A DNA stretch of 64,000 bases from CAWBVG01 sp963792175 (GTDB lineage: Bacteria > Acidobacteriota > Vicinamibacteria > Vicinamibacterales > CAVVIG01), in NCBI GenBank assembly GCA_963792175.1, contig CAWBVG010000039.1, positions 124,001-188,000 of the forward strand, in the 5' to 3' direction. Below, piece after piece: positions 51,830 to 59,836 of this stretch. Made by a program: the position numbers and the translations under genes. Numbering within the stretch: position 1 is the first letter of the stretch; the number at the start of each line of letters is the position of its first letter. The notes beneath the pieces are model-generated. The model worked only from the letters and a program-made list of their open reading frames with translations. It did not search any database and was not told where the DNA came from.

Positions 51830-52696
51830 CTATGCCCCGGGCGGAGGCGGCTCGATGTGAATGACCGCGTCCGCAATTTGGGGATATCGCGCCATCAGCC
51901 GATCCTTGACGACGTGAGAGAGCGCGTGGGCATCCGTCAACGGCATCGCAGGCGGCAGCCACACGTGCAGGTCGAGGAATACGTGATCGGTTGAGCCGCG
52001 CGTGCGGATGTGGTGGCAGCCGAGAACCCCCGGCACGCTCATCACGACGCGCTCGAGATCGGCGTCGGCGATGACGATGCGATCGCTGAGGATGCCGGTC
52101 GTGGCGCGCGCAATTTGAAAGCCGGAGTAGCTGATGAATCCGGCGACGACGAGCGCGGCGAGCGGGTCGAGAATCGGCAGACCGAGCCGCGCGCCGACGA
52201 GCGCGGCGATGACCGTCGCCGACGTCCAGACGTCCCCGCGCGTCTGTGTCGCGTCGGCCAGCAGGAGCTCGCTGCCGAGCCGCTCCGCTTCCTTCGACTC
52301 GTAACGGATTACCCAGACGTTCACGAGGACCGTCGCGATCATGACGACGAAGCTGGCGACGCCGATCTCGTGGGGAACCGCTCGCCCAGCGAGGCGGTTG
52401 GCGGCATTGCGCAGCACTTCGACGACGACCAGCAGGAGGAAGACGGTGACGGCCGCTGCCGCGACGGTTTCATACTTGCGGTGACCGTAGGGATGGTCGG
52501 CGTCCGGCGGCTGTCGCGCCGCCCGCACGCCAACGATGCCCACGACGTTGGCCGCGCCGTCGGTGAGCGAGTGGAAGCCGTCGGACAGGATGCTGATGGC
52601 ACCGCTCGCGTATCCGAACGCGATTTTCGCGGCGGCGACCGCCAGGTTGAGGACGAGTACGCGCAGGAGAACGCGGGCGACGTCGGCGTATCGCGT
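51830..52696 (-). CDS. Cation diffusion facilitator transporter (start uncertain)
   Basis: This CDF family metal/proton antiporter exports divalent cations such as zinc, cobalt or iron. The first membrane span and metal site are read in frame upstream of the nearest start codon: VLVLNLAVAAAKIAFGYASG then ILSDGFHSLTDGAANVVG, with Asp/His metal ligands. PDADHPYGHRKYETVAAA is the family signature. The second metal site is LADATQTRGDVW. The C-terminal cytoplasmic domain (VMSVPGVLGCHHIRTRGSTDHVFLDLHVWLPP) is a ferredoxin-like dimerisation module. No ATG or GTG precedes the first span, so the start is approximate. Confidence 0.88.
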   Translation of the reverse strand, partial: TRYADVARVLLRVLVLNLAVAAAKIAFGYASGAISILSDGFHSLTDGAANVVGIVGVRAARQPPDADHPYGHRKYETVAAAAVTVFLLLVVVEVLRNAANRLAGRAVPHEIGVASFVVMIATVLVNVWVIRYESKEAERLGSELLLADATQTRGDVWTSATVIAALVGARLGLPILDPLAALVVAGFISYSGFQIARATTGILSDRIVIADADLERVVMSVPGVLGCHHIRTRGSTDHVFLDLHVWLPPAMPLTDAHALSHVVKDRLMARYPQIADAVIHIEPPPPGA

Positions 52697-52733
52697 CGGG
52701 GCTGGCGACTGGGGGCTCGCCGTGTCTCGCGCC

Positions 52734-52863
52734 GGGGCTCGGGGCTCGGGGCTAGCTGCGGGCTCGGGGCTGGCTGTCGGGTGCGCGCTCGCAATATAGC
52801 GAGCCTCTAGCCCCTGCGGATCGCTGCTTGTCCATAGGTAGCTAGCCCCAAGCCCCTAGCCCC
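52734..52863. repeat. Inverted heptad arrays (GGGGCTM)x3 and (WAGCCCC)x3
   Basis: GGGGCTC-GGGGCTC-GGGGCTA (52734-52754) continues into GCT. About 90 bases later TAGCCCC-AAGCCCC-TAGCCCC (52843-52863) is its near-complement: 26-base arms match at 24 positions. The element lies upstream of the CDF gene and just after the lepB stop. A weaker GGGCTCGGGGCTG repeat follows the left arm. Confidence 0.82.
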
Positions 52864-52876
52864 GGCACGACGGCCG

Positions 52877-53794
52877 CTAAAACACTCGCGCCGTCGGAAC
52901 CGGCCACCAGCGGAGCTGCACTTTGCCGATGATGTATTTCTTCGGCACCATGCCCCAATGCCGGCTGTCGGAGCTGTTGTTGCGATGATCGCCCATCACG
53001 AAGTAATACCCGTCGGGAATGACCTGCGGCCCCCAGTCGTCATGGCTGCGGTACTCGTTCGGCACGTAGTCGTCCTTGAGCGGGATGTCGTTGACATACA
53101 CACGGCCGTCGACAATGCGAACGGTGTCGCCTTCCTCCGCGATGACGCGCTTGACGAAGGACTTCTCCGGATTGAGCGGGTAATACAGCATGACGATGTC
53201 GCCGCGGCGCGGCTCGCCGATCCGGTAGACCAGCTTGTTGACGATCAAGCGATCCTGATCCTCGAGCGTCGGCGCCATGCTGAGGCCTTCCACGCGCGCC
53301 ACCTGGAACAGGAACGTGACGATGAGGACGGCGTACACGGCGGCTGACACCAGGGTCTTCAACCACGCGACGAGCTCTTCCTTCACTTGCGCGAGGCGGA
53401 CGTTCGTGCTTTGGGACCGGACGTTGCGGGATCGGCGACGATCTCGCTCGGCTGAATGCCTCCGGTCGCTCGCGTCCTGGTGAGCTTCGGCGGCTCGCCG
53501 AAGCGCTTGCGCGAAGCGGCGCGCTCCATCGGTGTCGGGGTGCAGCGCGAGAGTGTCGGGTTCGAGCGGGCCGGTCTGGAGCGGGAACGATTCATCCCTG
53601 AACTCCGGTTCCGACTGGAGCGCGGAGGCTTGAGCCGAGCGGTCATCCGGCTCGGTGTGGAGCGCGCCGGCTTCTGCCGAGCGTTCGGTTACAGCTTCAG
53701 GTACTCGCGCAGCCGGCGCGTCTGCGTGCGGCTCACGGGGATTTCCGTCGACTTCTCGTCCTTCATCCGAAGGATGTAGTTCCGGCTGAACCAA
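52877..53794 (-). CDS. lepB: Signal peptidase I with long acidic N-terminal extension
   Basis: LepB cleaves signal peptides from exported proteins at the inner membrane. The catalytic part shows a membrane span (VSAAVYAVLIVTFLFQVARV), nucleophile EGLSMAPTL, general-base Lys in NPEKSFVKRVIAEEGD, GDHRNNSSDSRHWG, and an ending KVQLRWWPVP. Starting at the GTG of KEELVAWLKTL gives a normal enzyme; the frame is also open upstream to an ATG at 53794, adding ~130 acidic residues with a degenerate 14-residue repeat. The upstream part overlaps lytR, so it may be untranslated. Confidence 0.9.
   Translation of the reverse strand: MVQPELHPSDEGREVDGNPREPHADAPAARVPEAVTERSAEAGALHTEPDDRSAQASALQSEPEFRDESFPLQTGPLEPDTLALHPDTDGARRFAQALRRAAEAHQDASDRRHSAERDRRRSRNVRSQSTNVRLAQVKEELVAWLKTLVSAAVYAVLIVTFLFQVARVEGLSMAPTLEDQDRLIVNKLVYRIGEPRRGDIVMLYYPLNPEKSFVKRVIAEEGDTVRIVDGRVYVNDIPLKDDYVPNEYRSHDDWGPQVIPDGYYFVMGDHRNNSSDSRHWGMVPKKYIIGKVQLRWWPVPTARVF
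53545..53688 (-). repeat. Degenerate 42-bp direct repeats upstream of lepB catalytic region
   Basis: Read as protein, units of 14 residues recur: SAEAGALHTEPDDR, SAQASALQSEPEFR and DESFPLQTGPLEP. As DNA these give a ~42-base period with GAGCG and CGGTTC words. They occupy the span between the lytR stop and the catalytic part of lepB. Confidence 0.55.
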
Positions 53795-54474
53795 GGGACG
53801 ATCTCCTTGATCTTGTTGATGTTCACCAGGTGCGATCGATGGACGCGCCAGAAAACGCTGCCGTCGAGCCGCTCGTGCAGTTCATCGAGCGTCCGATAGT
53901 TCGACACTCCCGTGTGCTGGCTCGTCACCACGGTGATGCCCTCGTCCGCGAGCGAGGCGTAGATGATTTCCTCCGCCTGCACCAGCATGAAGCGTTCGCC
54001 GACCTTGACCGCGAGCCGTTCGCGCCGGCTCTGGCGTTCGGCGACGAGCTGCACGATCTTCTCGAGCTGGTCGTTGATCGACGCCGGCCCACCCGCCGTC
54101 CGATCCGTGCCGACCCGCCGCCGGGCCCGCTCGAGGGCGACCTCGAGTCGCGCCTGGTCGACCGGCTTCAGCAGGTAGTCGACCGCGTTGACCTCGAACG
54201 CCTCGATCGCGTGCTGATCGTAGGCGGTGACGAAGATGATGTGCGACGCCGCCCGCGCGTCGACCATGCGCCGCGCCACCTCGAAACCCGTCAGTCCAGG
54301 CATCTGGACGTCCAGGAACACCACGTCCGGCCGCAGTCGCTCGATCGCGCTCAGGGCCTCGATGCCGTTGCCCGCCTGACCCAGCACTTCCACGCCGCCG
54401 ATCTGGCCGAGCAGATAGCCCAGCTCGTCCCTAGCGAGCTGCTCGTCGTCGACCAGGAGTGCCCGCAAATCCAT
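53689..54474 (-). CDS. LytTR response regulator
   Basis: This LytR/AlgR-type response regulator is 261 residues long. The receiver domain carries the acidic pair LLVDDEQLARDE, phospho-acceptor Asp in VVFLDVQMPG, Thr in IIFVTAYDQ and Lys in YLLKPVDQARLE. A linker with a coiled coil leads to the LytTR DNA-binding domain (VGERFMLVQAEEIIYASLADEG, YRTLDELHERLDGSVFWRVHRSHLVNINKIKEIV, LRMKDEKSTEIPVSR). It lies directly downstream of the cognate LytS-type kinase; the kinase stop is one base before its ATG. Confidence 0.95.
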   Translation of the reverse strand: MDLRALLVDDEQLARDELGYLLGQIGGVEVLGQAGNGIEALSAIERLRPDVVFLDVQMPGLTGFEVARRMVDARAASHIIFVTAYDQHAIEAFEVNAVDYLLKPVDQARLEVALERARRRVGTDRTAGGPASINDQLEKIVQLVAERQSRRERLAVKVGERFMLVQAEEIIYASLADEGITVVTSQHTGVSNYRTLDELHERLDGSVFWRVHRSHLVNINKIKEIVPWFSRNYILRMKDEKSTEIPVSRTQTRRLREYLKL

Positions 54475-54475
54475 C

Positions 54476-55806
54476 TTACGCTGTTACCCGCTCGGGCAGC
54501 CCGAGTTCCGGAATCTCGACGCTGGCGCAGGTGCCCTGGCCGGGCACACTCGTCAGCCGCAGGTGATAGTGCGCGCCGTAAATGGTGCGGAGGCGCTCGT
54601 TGACGTTGCTGAGGCCGATGCCGCCGCCCATCGCCTTCTCGAGCCGCTCCTCGGTCATCCCCAGACCATCGTCGTGCACTTCGATGATCGTGTGCCCCTC
54701 GGACGCCCGCGTGCGAATGGTGATGCGGCCGCCGCCCACCTTGCGGGCGAGCCCGTGCTTGATCGAGTTTTCGACCAGCGGCTGCAGCAGCATGCTCGGG
54801 ACAATGACGTCGAGCGTGTTGGCGCTGATCTCCTTGACGACTCTCAGCTGCGGCCCAAACCGCACCACCTCGATGTCGAGATATTCGTCGATCGATTCGA
54901 GCTCCTCCCGCAGCGTCACGAAGTGATCGGTGCTGCGCATCAGGCGGCGGAGCAGGCCCGAGAGCTTCGTAATCAGCATGCGCGCCGTTTCCGGCTGGGT
55001 GCGGATGAGCGACGAGATGGACGTCAGGGTGTTGAACAGGAAGTGCGGGTTGATCTGGTTCGCCAGCGCCTCGATCTTGGCGGCGAGGAGCAGGGTTTCC
55101 TGTTCCTGCAGGCGATGCTCGATGCGCGCGTTGTTCCAGATCTTGATCGGCGTCGCCACGCACAGGACCGTTGTCAGGAGCACGGGCAGCATCATCCAGG
55201 ACCACGGCGGCGACGGGGCGAGCACGAACAGCCGGTGGTGATCGGTCCAGCGCGATGCCGAGCGTCTGACCAAGTAGTTCGAGCGAGATCGGTGCGAGCA
55301 GGAGCACGACCTGCCAGTCCGTCTGCAGGCTTCGCAGCATGCGCCACGCCCGGCGGGGCAGGCTGGTGAAAATGAACGGCGAGAAGTGCCAGATGGCTTC
55401 CTTCGGACAGACTTCGCGGATGCCGCCGCCGGCGAAGCCGCAGCCGACGGCGAACGGCAACGCCGCCCACTCTCCGACGAACGAGCGGCGCAAGCCCAAG
55501 CATGCCGCCAACGGTTGCGCCGGCGTAGGGGCCGGCGATGAGGCCCGCGAGGAACGAGCCTTCCATCGTCAGGTCCGCGGCGTCGTAGTGCAGCAGCAGA
55601 CGCGCACCCACGCCGGCCGCCAGCGGGACGCCGAGGCTGAGGGCGAAGACCAGCCGATCCGGCCAGGCGCGCCGCTCGAAGATGAGGATGTGCCGGAACC
55701 GCCGGTATCGCACCAGCATCGTCGCCAGCGTCGCCATGACGGCCACTTTGACCAGCAGCGTCGTCAGGAGGAAGTACTCGGGCGTCAGCAGTCCAGGGCC
55801 CTGCAT
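54476..55806 (-). CDS. LytS-type sensor histidine kinase (two frame breaks)
   Basis: This membrane sensor kinase is the partner of the adjacent LytTR regulator. The N-terminus (MQGPGLLTPEYFLLTTLLVKVAVM) starts a 5TM-5TMR_LYT sensor domain (SLGVPLAAGVGARLLLHYDAAD, AGPYAGATVGGMLGLAP). Breaks near 55490 and 55245 are each fixed by one base. The His-kinase core reads LANQINPHFLFNTLTSISSLIR (phospho-His), LQPLVENSIKHGLARKVGGG (N box), DDGLGMTEERLEKAMGGGIGLSNVNERL (G box). Corrected length is ~440 residues. This family controls murein hydrolase or carbon-signal responses. Confidence 0.9.
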
Positions 55807-55845
55807 GGATTTACTTGATCTTATCGGCCGGGTACACTGAGAGCA

Positions 55846-56286
55846 ATGGCCGTCATCCGCCCCTTTGTCATCGGATTCGCCACCACGCTCAAGCATTTGT
55901 TCAAGAAGCCGATCACGGTGAACTATCCCGAGCAGAAGTTCCCGATGTTCCCGAAATTTCGCGGCAAACAGGTGCTGATGCGCGACGAGAACGGGCTCGA
56001 GAAATGCGTGGCGTGCGGCCTGTGCTCGGTGGCGTGCCCGGCCGACGCGATCTACCTCGAGGCCGCGGAAAACGACGGCTCGGTGCAGGCCGGTCCGCGC
56101 TACGCCTCGGTGTATCAGATTCACAAGACGCGCTGCATCTTCTGCGGCTATTGCGAAGAGGCCTGCCCGGTCGGCGCGATCTTCATGGGCAAGGACTACG
56201 AGCTCGCCGTCTACAGCAAGGACGACTTCGTGTGGGACAAGACAGATTTGCTTGTGCCGGCGTCTTCGACGCCGCCGGGCGCCTGA
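55846..56286 (+). CDS. nuoI: NuoI-type 4Fe-4S ferredoxin subunit
   Basis: NuoI is the peripheral-arm iron-sulfur subunit of respiratory complex I. The 146-residue protein starts with an amphipathic helix (FATTLKHLFKKPITVNYPEQ), then two full 4Fe-4S motifs, CVACGLCSVACP and CIFCGYCEEACP, with the intervening helix TRCIFC. It ends KDDFVWDKTDLL. No other nuo genes are within this window, so it is either an orphan copy or a displaced subunit. It is divergent from the kinase gene. Its frame is intact. Confidence 0.9.
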   Translation: MAVIRPFVIGFATTLKHLFKKPITVNYPEQKFPMFPKFRGKQVLMRDENGLEKCVACGLCSVACPADAIYLEAAENDGSVQAGPRYASVYQIHKTRCIFCGYCEEACPVGAIFMGKDYELAVYSKDDFVWDKTDLLVPASSTPPGA

Positions 56287-56287
56287 T

Positions 56288-56362
56288 GGGGACTAGGGAC
56301 TGGGGACTAGGGGACTTCCAGTCCCCAGCCCGAGCCCCCAGTCCCCATGTCCCCCAGTCCCC
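56288..56362. repeat. GGGGACT heptads facing AGTCCCC heptads
   Basis: GGGGACT, AGGGACT, GGGGACT and AGGGGACT (56288-56316) are followed by AGTCCCC at 56320, 56340 and 56356. The arms are complementary and can form several alternative hairpins. The element begins two bases after the nuoI stop and ends about 20 bases before the phosphoesterase ATG. Confidence 0.82.
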
Positions 56363-56382
56363 GTCTCCCCGCCCCTACTGAG

Positions 56383-57078
56383 ATGCAGATCGGCGCCCTC
56401 GGCGACATCCACGGCGCATTCGACACGGTTCAGGACATCATGAGTCGGCACGGCGACGTCACGCTGTGGGTCTGCGTCGGCGACGTCGCGAGCAACGAGG
56501 GCGAGTACTTCGAGCCGTCGGCGCCGCTCTATTTCATCAAGGGCAACAACGAGGACTTCGACGTTCTGGCCGAGGCGGCAAAAGGCCGGTCGCCGGCCGC
56601 CGCGCTGCACTACCTGCCGAATGGCGGACCGCACATCGTGGGGCCGTGGCGCGTCGCGGCGCTCGGCGGGACGTTCGCGCCGAGCTGGTACAACACGCCG
56701 GCCGCCGCGCTGCCGCCGTCGAAGGGCCCGAAGCCGTCGGCCTTGTCGTTGAAGCTGGGCAAGGCGCGCGACGACAAACGGCGGCACTTCGTGCGCGAGG
56801 AAGTCGTCGTGTGCAAGTCGCTGACGAAGGTCGATCTGTTTCTGACTCACGAGGCGCCGCGGCCGTTCTATCCAGCCGGGCGCCGCATCGACGCCGGGAA
56901 GACGGCGCTCAACGACGTGCTCGCCGCGATGCACCCGCGGATGCACCTGTTCGGCCACCATCACGAGTTCAGCGACTCGGTGCGCCAGAGCGTGCGGTCG
57001 ATCGGGCTGGACGTCGTCACGAAGTCCTACCTGCTGATCGATGCGCAGACGTTCAAAACCGAGCGGCTCGACACCTGA
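56383..57078 (+). CDS. Metallophosphoesterase
   Basis: This 231-residue calcineurin-like phosphoesterase has the dimetal motifs in order: GDIHGAFD, VCVGDVASNE, KGNNEDFDVL, FLTHEAPRPF and FGHHHEF. The ATG at 56383 is used because it follows the repeated region; an upstream in-frame ATG at 56347 lies inside it. A segment FAPSWYNTPAAALPPSKGPKPSAL resembles the insert of some RNA-linked phosphoesterases such as Dbr1-like proteins. Substrate unknown. The frame is intact. Confidence 0.88.
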   Translation: MQIGALGDIHGAFDTVQDIMSRHGDVTLWVCVGDVASNEGEYFEPSAPLYFIKGNNEDFDVLAEAAKGRSPAAALHYLPNGGPHIVGPWRVAALGGTFAPSWYNTPAAALPPSKGPKPSALSLKLGKARDDKRRHFVREEVVVCKSLTKVDLFLTHEAPRPFYPAGRRIDAGKTALNDVLAAMHPRMHLFGHHHEFSDSVRQSVRSIGLDVVTKSYLLIDAQTFKTERLDT

Positions 57079-57080
57079 GG

Positions 57081-57171
57081 ATCTGGTAATCTGGTAATTT
57101 GGTGATCTGGTAATTGATTGTTCAAATTTCTCAATCAATTACCCGATTACCCGATTATCCAATTCCCAGAT
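57081..57171. repeat. Five plus five octads forming a 40-bp stepped inverted repeat
   Basis: Left units are ATCTGGTA, ATCTGGTA, ATTTGGTG, ATCTGGTA, ATTGATTG. Right units are CAATCAAT, TACCCGAT, TACCCGAT, TATCCAAT, TCCCAGAT. They are separated by an 11-base loop, and the right arm is the near reverse complement of the left, unit for unit. The last right unit overlaps the ATG of the next gene. Confidence 0.88.
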
Positions 57172-59023
57172 GCTGATTCCCTTTCTCGAAGCCCTCGAAG
57201 AACGCGTCCTGGTGTGTGACGGCGCGATGGGCACGATGCTGTATGCGAAGGGCATCTTCATCAACAAGAGCTTCGACGCCCTCAACGTGACGCAGCCCGA
57301 TCTGGTGGCCGAGGTGCACCAGGAATACGTGCGCGCCGGCGCCGACATCGTCGAAACCAATACGTTCGGCGCCAACCGCATCAAGCTCGGGACGTTCGGC
57401 ATCGCCGACCGGCTGCACGCCATCAACGAACAGGGCGCGCGCATCGCGCGGCATGCCGCCCGCGAGCAGGCCTACGTGGCCGGCGCGATCGGTCCGCTGG
57501 GCATCCGCATCGAACCGTGGGGCAAGACCGGCATCGACGAGGCGTGCGAATACTTTCGCGAGCAGGCGCAGGCGCTCGCTGATGGCGGCGTCGATCTCTT
57601 CATTCTCGAAACCTTCCGCGACCTGAACGAGATCAATGCGGCAATCGACGCCGTGCGCAGCGTGTCGGACCTGCCGATCGTCGCGCAGATGACGACCGAG
57701 GAGGATGGCAACACGCTCGACGGCACGCCGCCCGAGCGGTTCACGCCCGAGCTGGAACGGCGCGGCGCGACGGTGATTGGCGTCAACTGCGCGGTCGGGC
57801 CCGCGCCGATGCTCGACACCATCGAGCGCATGGCGGCGTCCACCAGGCGAAAGCTTTCCGCGCAGCCCAACGCCGGCAAACCGCGCGATGTCGAGGGCCG
57901 CAACCTGTACCTCTGTTCGCCGGAGTACATGGCCTCCTATGCGCGGCGGTTCATCCTGCACAACGTGCGCGTGGTCGGCGGCTGTTGCGGGACGACGCCC
58001 GAGCACATCCGCCAGATGAAGACGGCGGTGCGCGGCCTGGCGCCCGCGGTGGTACGCGCCGCCGGCCCGGCTGCCAACGCGCCGAAGCGGACGCGCGTCG
58101 AGAGCGCGATCAGCAGCCCGCCGGTTGCTCGCGAGCGGAAATCGCGGCTCGCCCAGGCGCTGTCCGACAAGCGTTTCGTGCTCGCGGTCGAGCTGCCGCC
58201 GCCCCGCGGGTTCCAGACCGACGCGGCGATTGAACGCGCCCGCCGGCTGAAGGCGCGCGGCATCGACGTGATCAGCATCCCGGACGGTCAGCGCGCCGGC
58301 GCGCGGCTGAGCGCGCTGTCGCTCGCCGTGCTCGTGGAACAGCAGGCGGGGATTGAAACCGTTTTGCATTACGCCTGCCGCGATCGCAACCTGCTGGGCA
58401 TTCAGTCGGACCTGCTCGGGGCGCACGCGATGGGACTTCGCAACGTCCTTCTCGTGACGGGTGATCCCGGGCGCGTCGGCGACTATCCGGACGCGACGGC
58501 CGTGTTCGACGTCGATTCCATCGGGCTGACCAACGTCGTGGGCCGTCTCAACCACGGGTGCGACATCGGCGGCCAGGCGATCGGGGCGCCGACAGCGTTT
58601 CACGCCGGCGTGTCGGTGAACCCGGGGGCGTCGAACCTCGACCAGGAACTGCGCCGTTTCGCCTACAAGGTGGAAGCGGGGGCCGAATTCGTCATCACGC
58701 GGCCCATCTTCGACGTCAACGCCTTCACCGCGTTCCTGAAGCGCATCGAGGACGCGAAACTGCCAATACTGGCTGGGGTATTCCCGTTCGAAAGCCTGAG
58801 AAACGCGGAGTTCATGGCCAACGAGGTGCCGGGCGTCCGGGTGCCGGACGCACTGCTGGAACGCATGCGGCGGGCGGACGGCTCCGAAGCGGCGATCCGG
58901 GAAGGGATTGCGATTGCCCGCGAAACGGCCGTCGAATTGAAGGCTGCCGTCCAGGGGCTGCAGGTGTCTACAGCGTCCGGCGACATCGAGGCCGCGTTGG
59001 CAGTCCTCGATGGACTTCGCTGA
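57170..59023 (+). CDS. Homocysteine S-methyltransferase / methylenetetrahydrofolate reductase fusion
   Basis: This bifunctional one-carbon enzyme is 617 residues long. The first ~300 residues are a homocysteine methyltransferase barrel: VCDGAMGTMLYAKG, ETNTFGANRIKLG, zinc Cys in GVNCAVGP and VVGGCCGTTPEHI. A linker (~300-330) leads to a MetF-like barrel: FVLAVELPPPRGF, LHYACRDRNLLGIQSDLLG, LLVTGDPGRVGDYPDAT, NVVGRLNHGCDIGG, KVEAGAEFVITRPIFDV and GVFPFESLRNAEFMANEVPG. Both active sites appear complete. Fusions of this kind make methionine from 5,10-methylene-THF in one protein. The start overlaps the octad element. Confidence 0.92.
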   Translation: MLIPFLEALEERVLVCDGAMGTMLYAKGIFINKSFDALNVTQPDLVAEVHQEYVRAGADIVETNTFGANRIKLGTFGIADRLHAINEQGARIARHAAREQAYVAGAIGPLGIRIEPWGKTGIDEACEYFREQAQALADGGVDLFILETFRDLNEINAAIDAVRSVSDLPIVAQMTTEEDGNTLDGTPPERFTPELERRGATVIGVNCAVGPAPMLDTIERMAASTRRKLSAQPNAGKPRDVEGRNLYLCSPEYMASYARRFILHNVRVVGGCCGTTPEHIRQMKTAVRGLAPAVVRAAGPAANAPKRTRVESAISSPPVARERKSRLAQALSDKRFVLAVELPPPRGFQTDAAIERARRLKARGIDVISIPDGQRAGARLSALSLAVLVEQQAGIETVLHYACRDRNLLGIQSDLLGAHAMGLRNVLLVTGDPGRVGDYPDATAVFDVDSIGLTNVVGRLNHGCDIGGQAIGAPTAFHAGVSVNPGASNLDQELRRFAYKVEAGAEFVITRPIFDVNAFTAFLKRIEDAKLPILAGVFPFESLRNAEFMANEVPGVRVPDALLERMRRADGSEAAIREGIAIARETAVELKAAVQGLQVSTASGDIEAALAVLDGLR

Positions 59024-59049
59024 CAGACCAGATGTATAGTCGCTGAGCC

Positions 59050-59139
59050 ATGATTGGACCCGGCACACAGCTTGAACGCTATCAACCGGTTAGCCGGTTC
59101 CGCGCCGTGCACCTGAGGGCACCTGATGGCCTTATTTGA
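59050..59139 (+). CDS. Short leader-like ORF overlapping a methyltransferase start
   Basis: This 29-codon frame (MIGPGTQLERYQPVSRF to DGLI) overlaps the methyltransferase ATG at 59126 by 14 bases. It contains the inverted repeat AACCGG/CCGGTT (59084-59099). The sequence resembles the first residues of a Ser/Thr kinase but goes no further. It could be a translational leader, or chance. Confidence 0.35.
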   Translation: MIGPGTQLERYQPVSRFRAVHLRAPDGLI

Positions 59140-59827
59140 GCCCAGTCGTCCGAGTGAAACGGAAGAGATCCTGGGGTCTGACGCCGCGACACGTGCCCTG
59201 TCGGTCACGGCCGTCGAAAACGATTTTGTAACAAAAGTCTACGAAAAGCTCGCCACCGTCTACGACTTCACGTTCGGCCCGGTGCTCCATCCCGGGCGGG
59301 TGGACGCGATCGAGCGGATGGGCATCCGGCCGGGCGACCGTGTCCTGGAAGTCGGCGTCGGCACCGGCATCAACGCCGCGCTCTATCCACGCGACTGCTC
59401 GGTGACCGGTGTCGACCTCTCGAGCCCGATGCTCGAAAAGGCGCGCGAGCGTGTCGCGCGCAAAGGCGTCCGCAACGTACGCCTGCTGCAGATGGACGCC
59501 GCCAACCTCAAGTTCGGCGACGATACCTTCGACATCGTCTACGCACCGTATGTCATCAGCGTCGTGCCGGATCCAGTGGCGGTCACGCGCGAGATGTGCC
59601 GCGTCTGCCGTCCGGGCGGCCGCATCGTCATCCTCAACCACTTCCGCAGCCGAAACGCACTGGTGGCGTGGGTCGAGCGGATGATCTCGCCGTTCACCGT
59701 GCACATCGGCTTCAAGTCCGACCTCGATCTGCCCGCGTTCCTTGCGCAGGCGGAGCTCAAGCCGGTGTCGATCGACAAGGTGAACTTCCCGCGAATCTGG
59801 AGCCTGGTGACCTGCATCAAGGCCTGA
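59126..59827 (+). CDS. Class I SAM methyltransferase, PmtA-like
   Basis: This 233-residue soluble methyltransferase resembles phosphatidylethanolamine N-methyltransferases of the Rhodobacter/Rhizobium PmtA type. Motifs are KVYEKLATVYDFTFGPVLHPGR, LEVGVGTGINAALYP (SAM loop), CSVTGVDLSSPMLEKARER (acidic residue), NLKFGDDTFDIVYAPYVISVVPDPVAVTREM and GGRIVILNHFRS. It ends FPRIWSLVTCIKA. The distinctive YDFTFGPVLHPGR and LNHFRS segments support PmtA over generic methyltransferases. If so, it would make phosphatidylcholine precursors at the membrane. Confidence 0.85.
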   Translation: MALFEPSRPSETEEILGSDAATRALSVTAVENDFVTKVYEKLATVYDFTFGPVLHPGRVDAIERMGIRPGDRVLEVGVGTGINAALYPRDCSVTGVDLSSPMLEKARERVARKGVRNVRLLQMDAANLKFGDDTFDIVYAPYVISVVPDPVAVTREMCRVCRPGGRIVILNHFRSRNALVAWVERMISPFTVHIGFKSDLDLPAFLAQAELKPVSIDKVNFPRIWSLVTCIKA

Positions 59828-59836
59828 AAGAAGTAC

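Noticed and set aside
52734..52863. CRISPR-like array
   Set aside because: Units are 7 bases with no spacers of constant length and no cas genes nearby.
57155..59068. A 637-codon minus-strand frame opposite the MetH/MetF fusion
   Set aside because: It is an exact shadow of the fusion gene, His/Arg/Asp-rich and without motifs.
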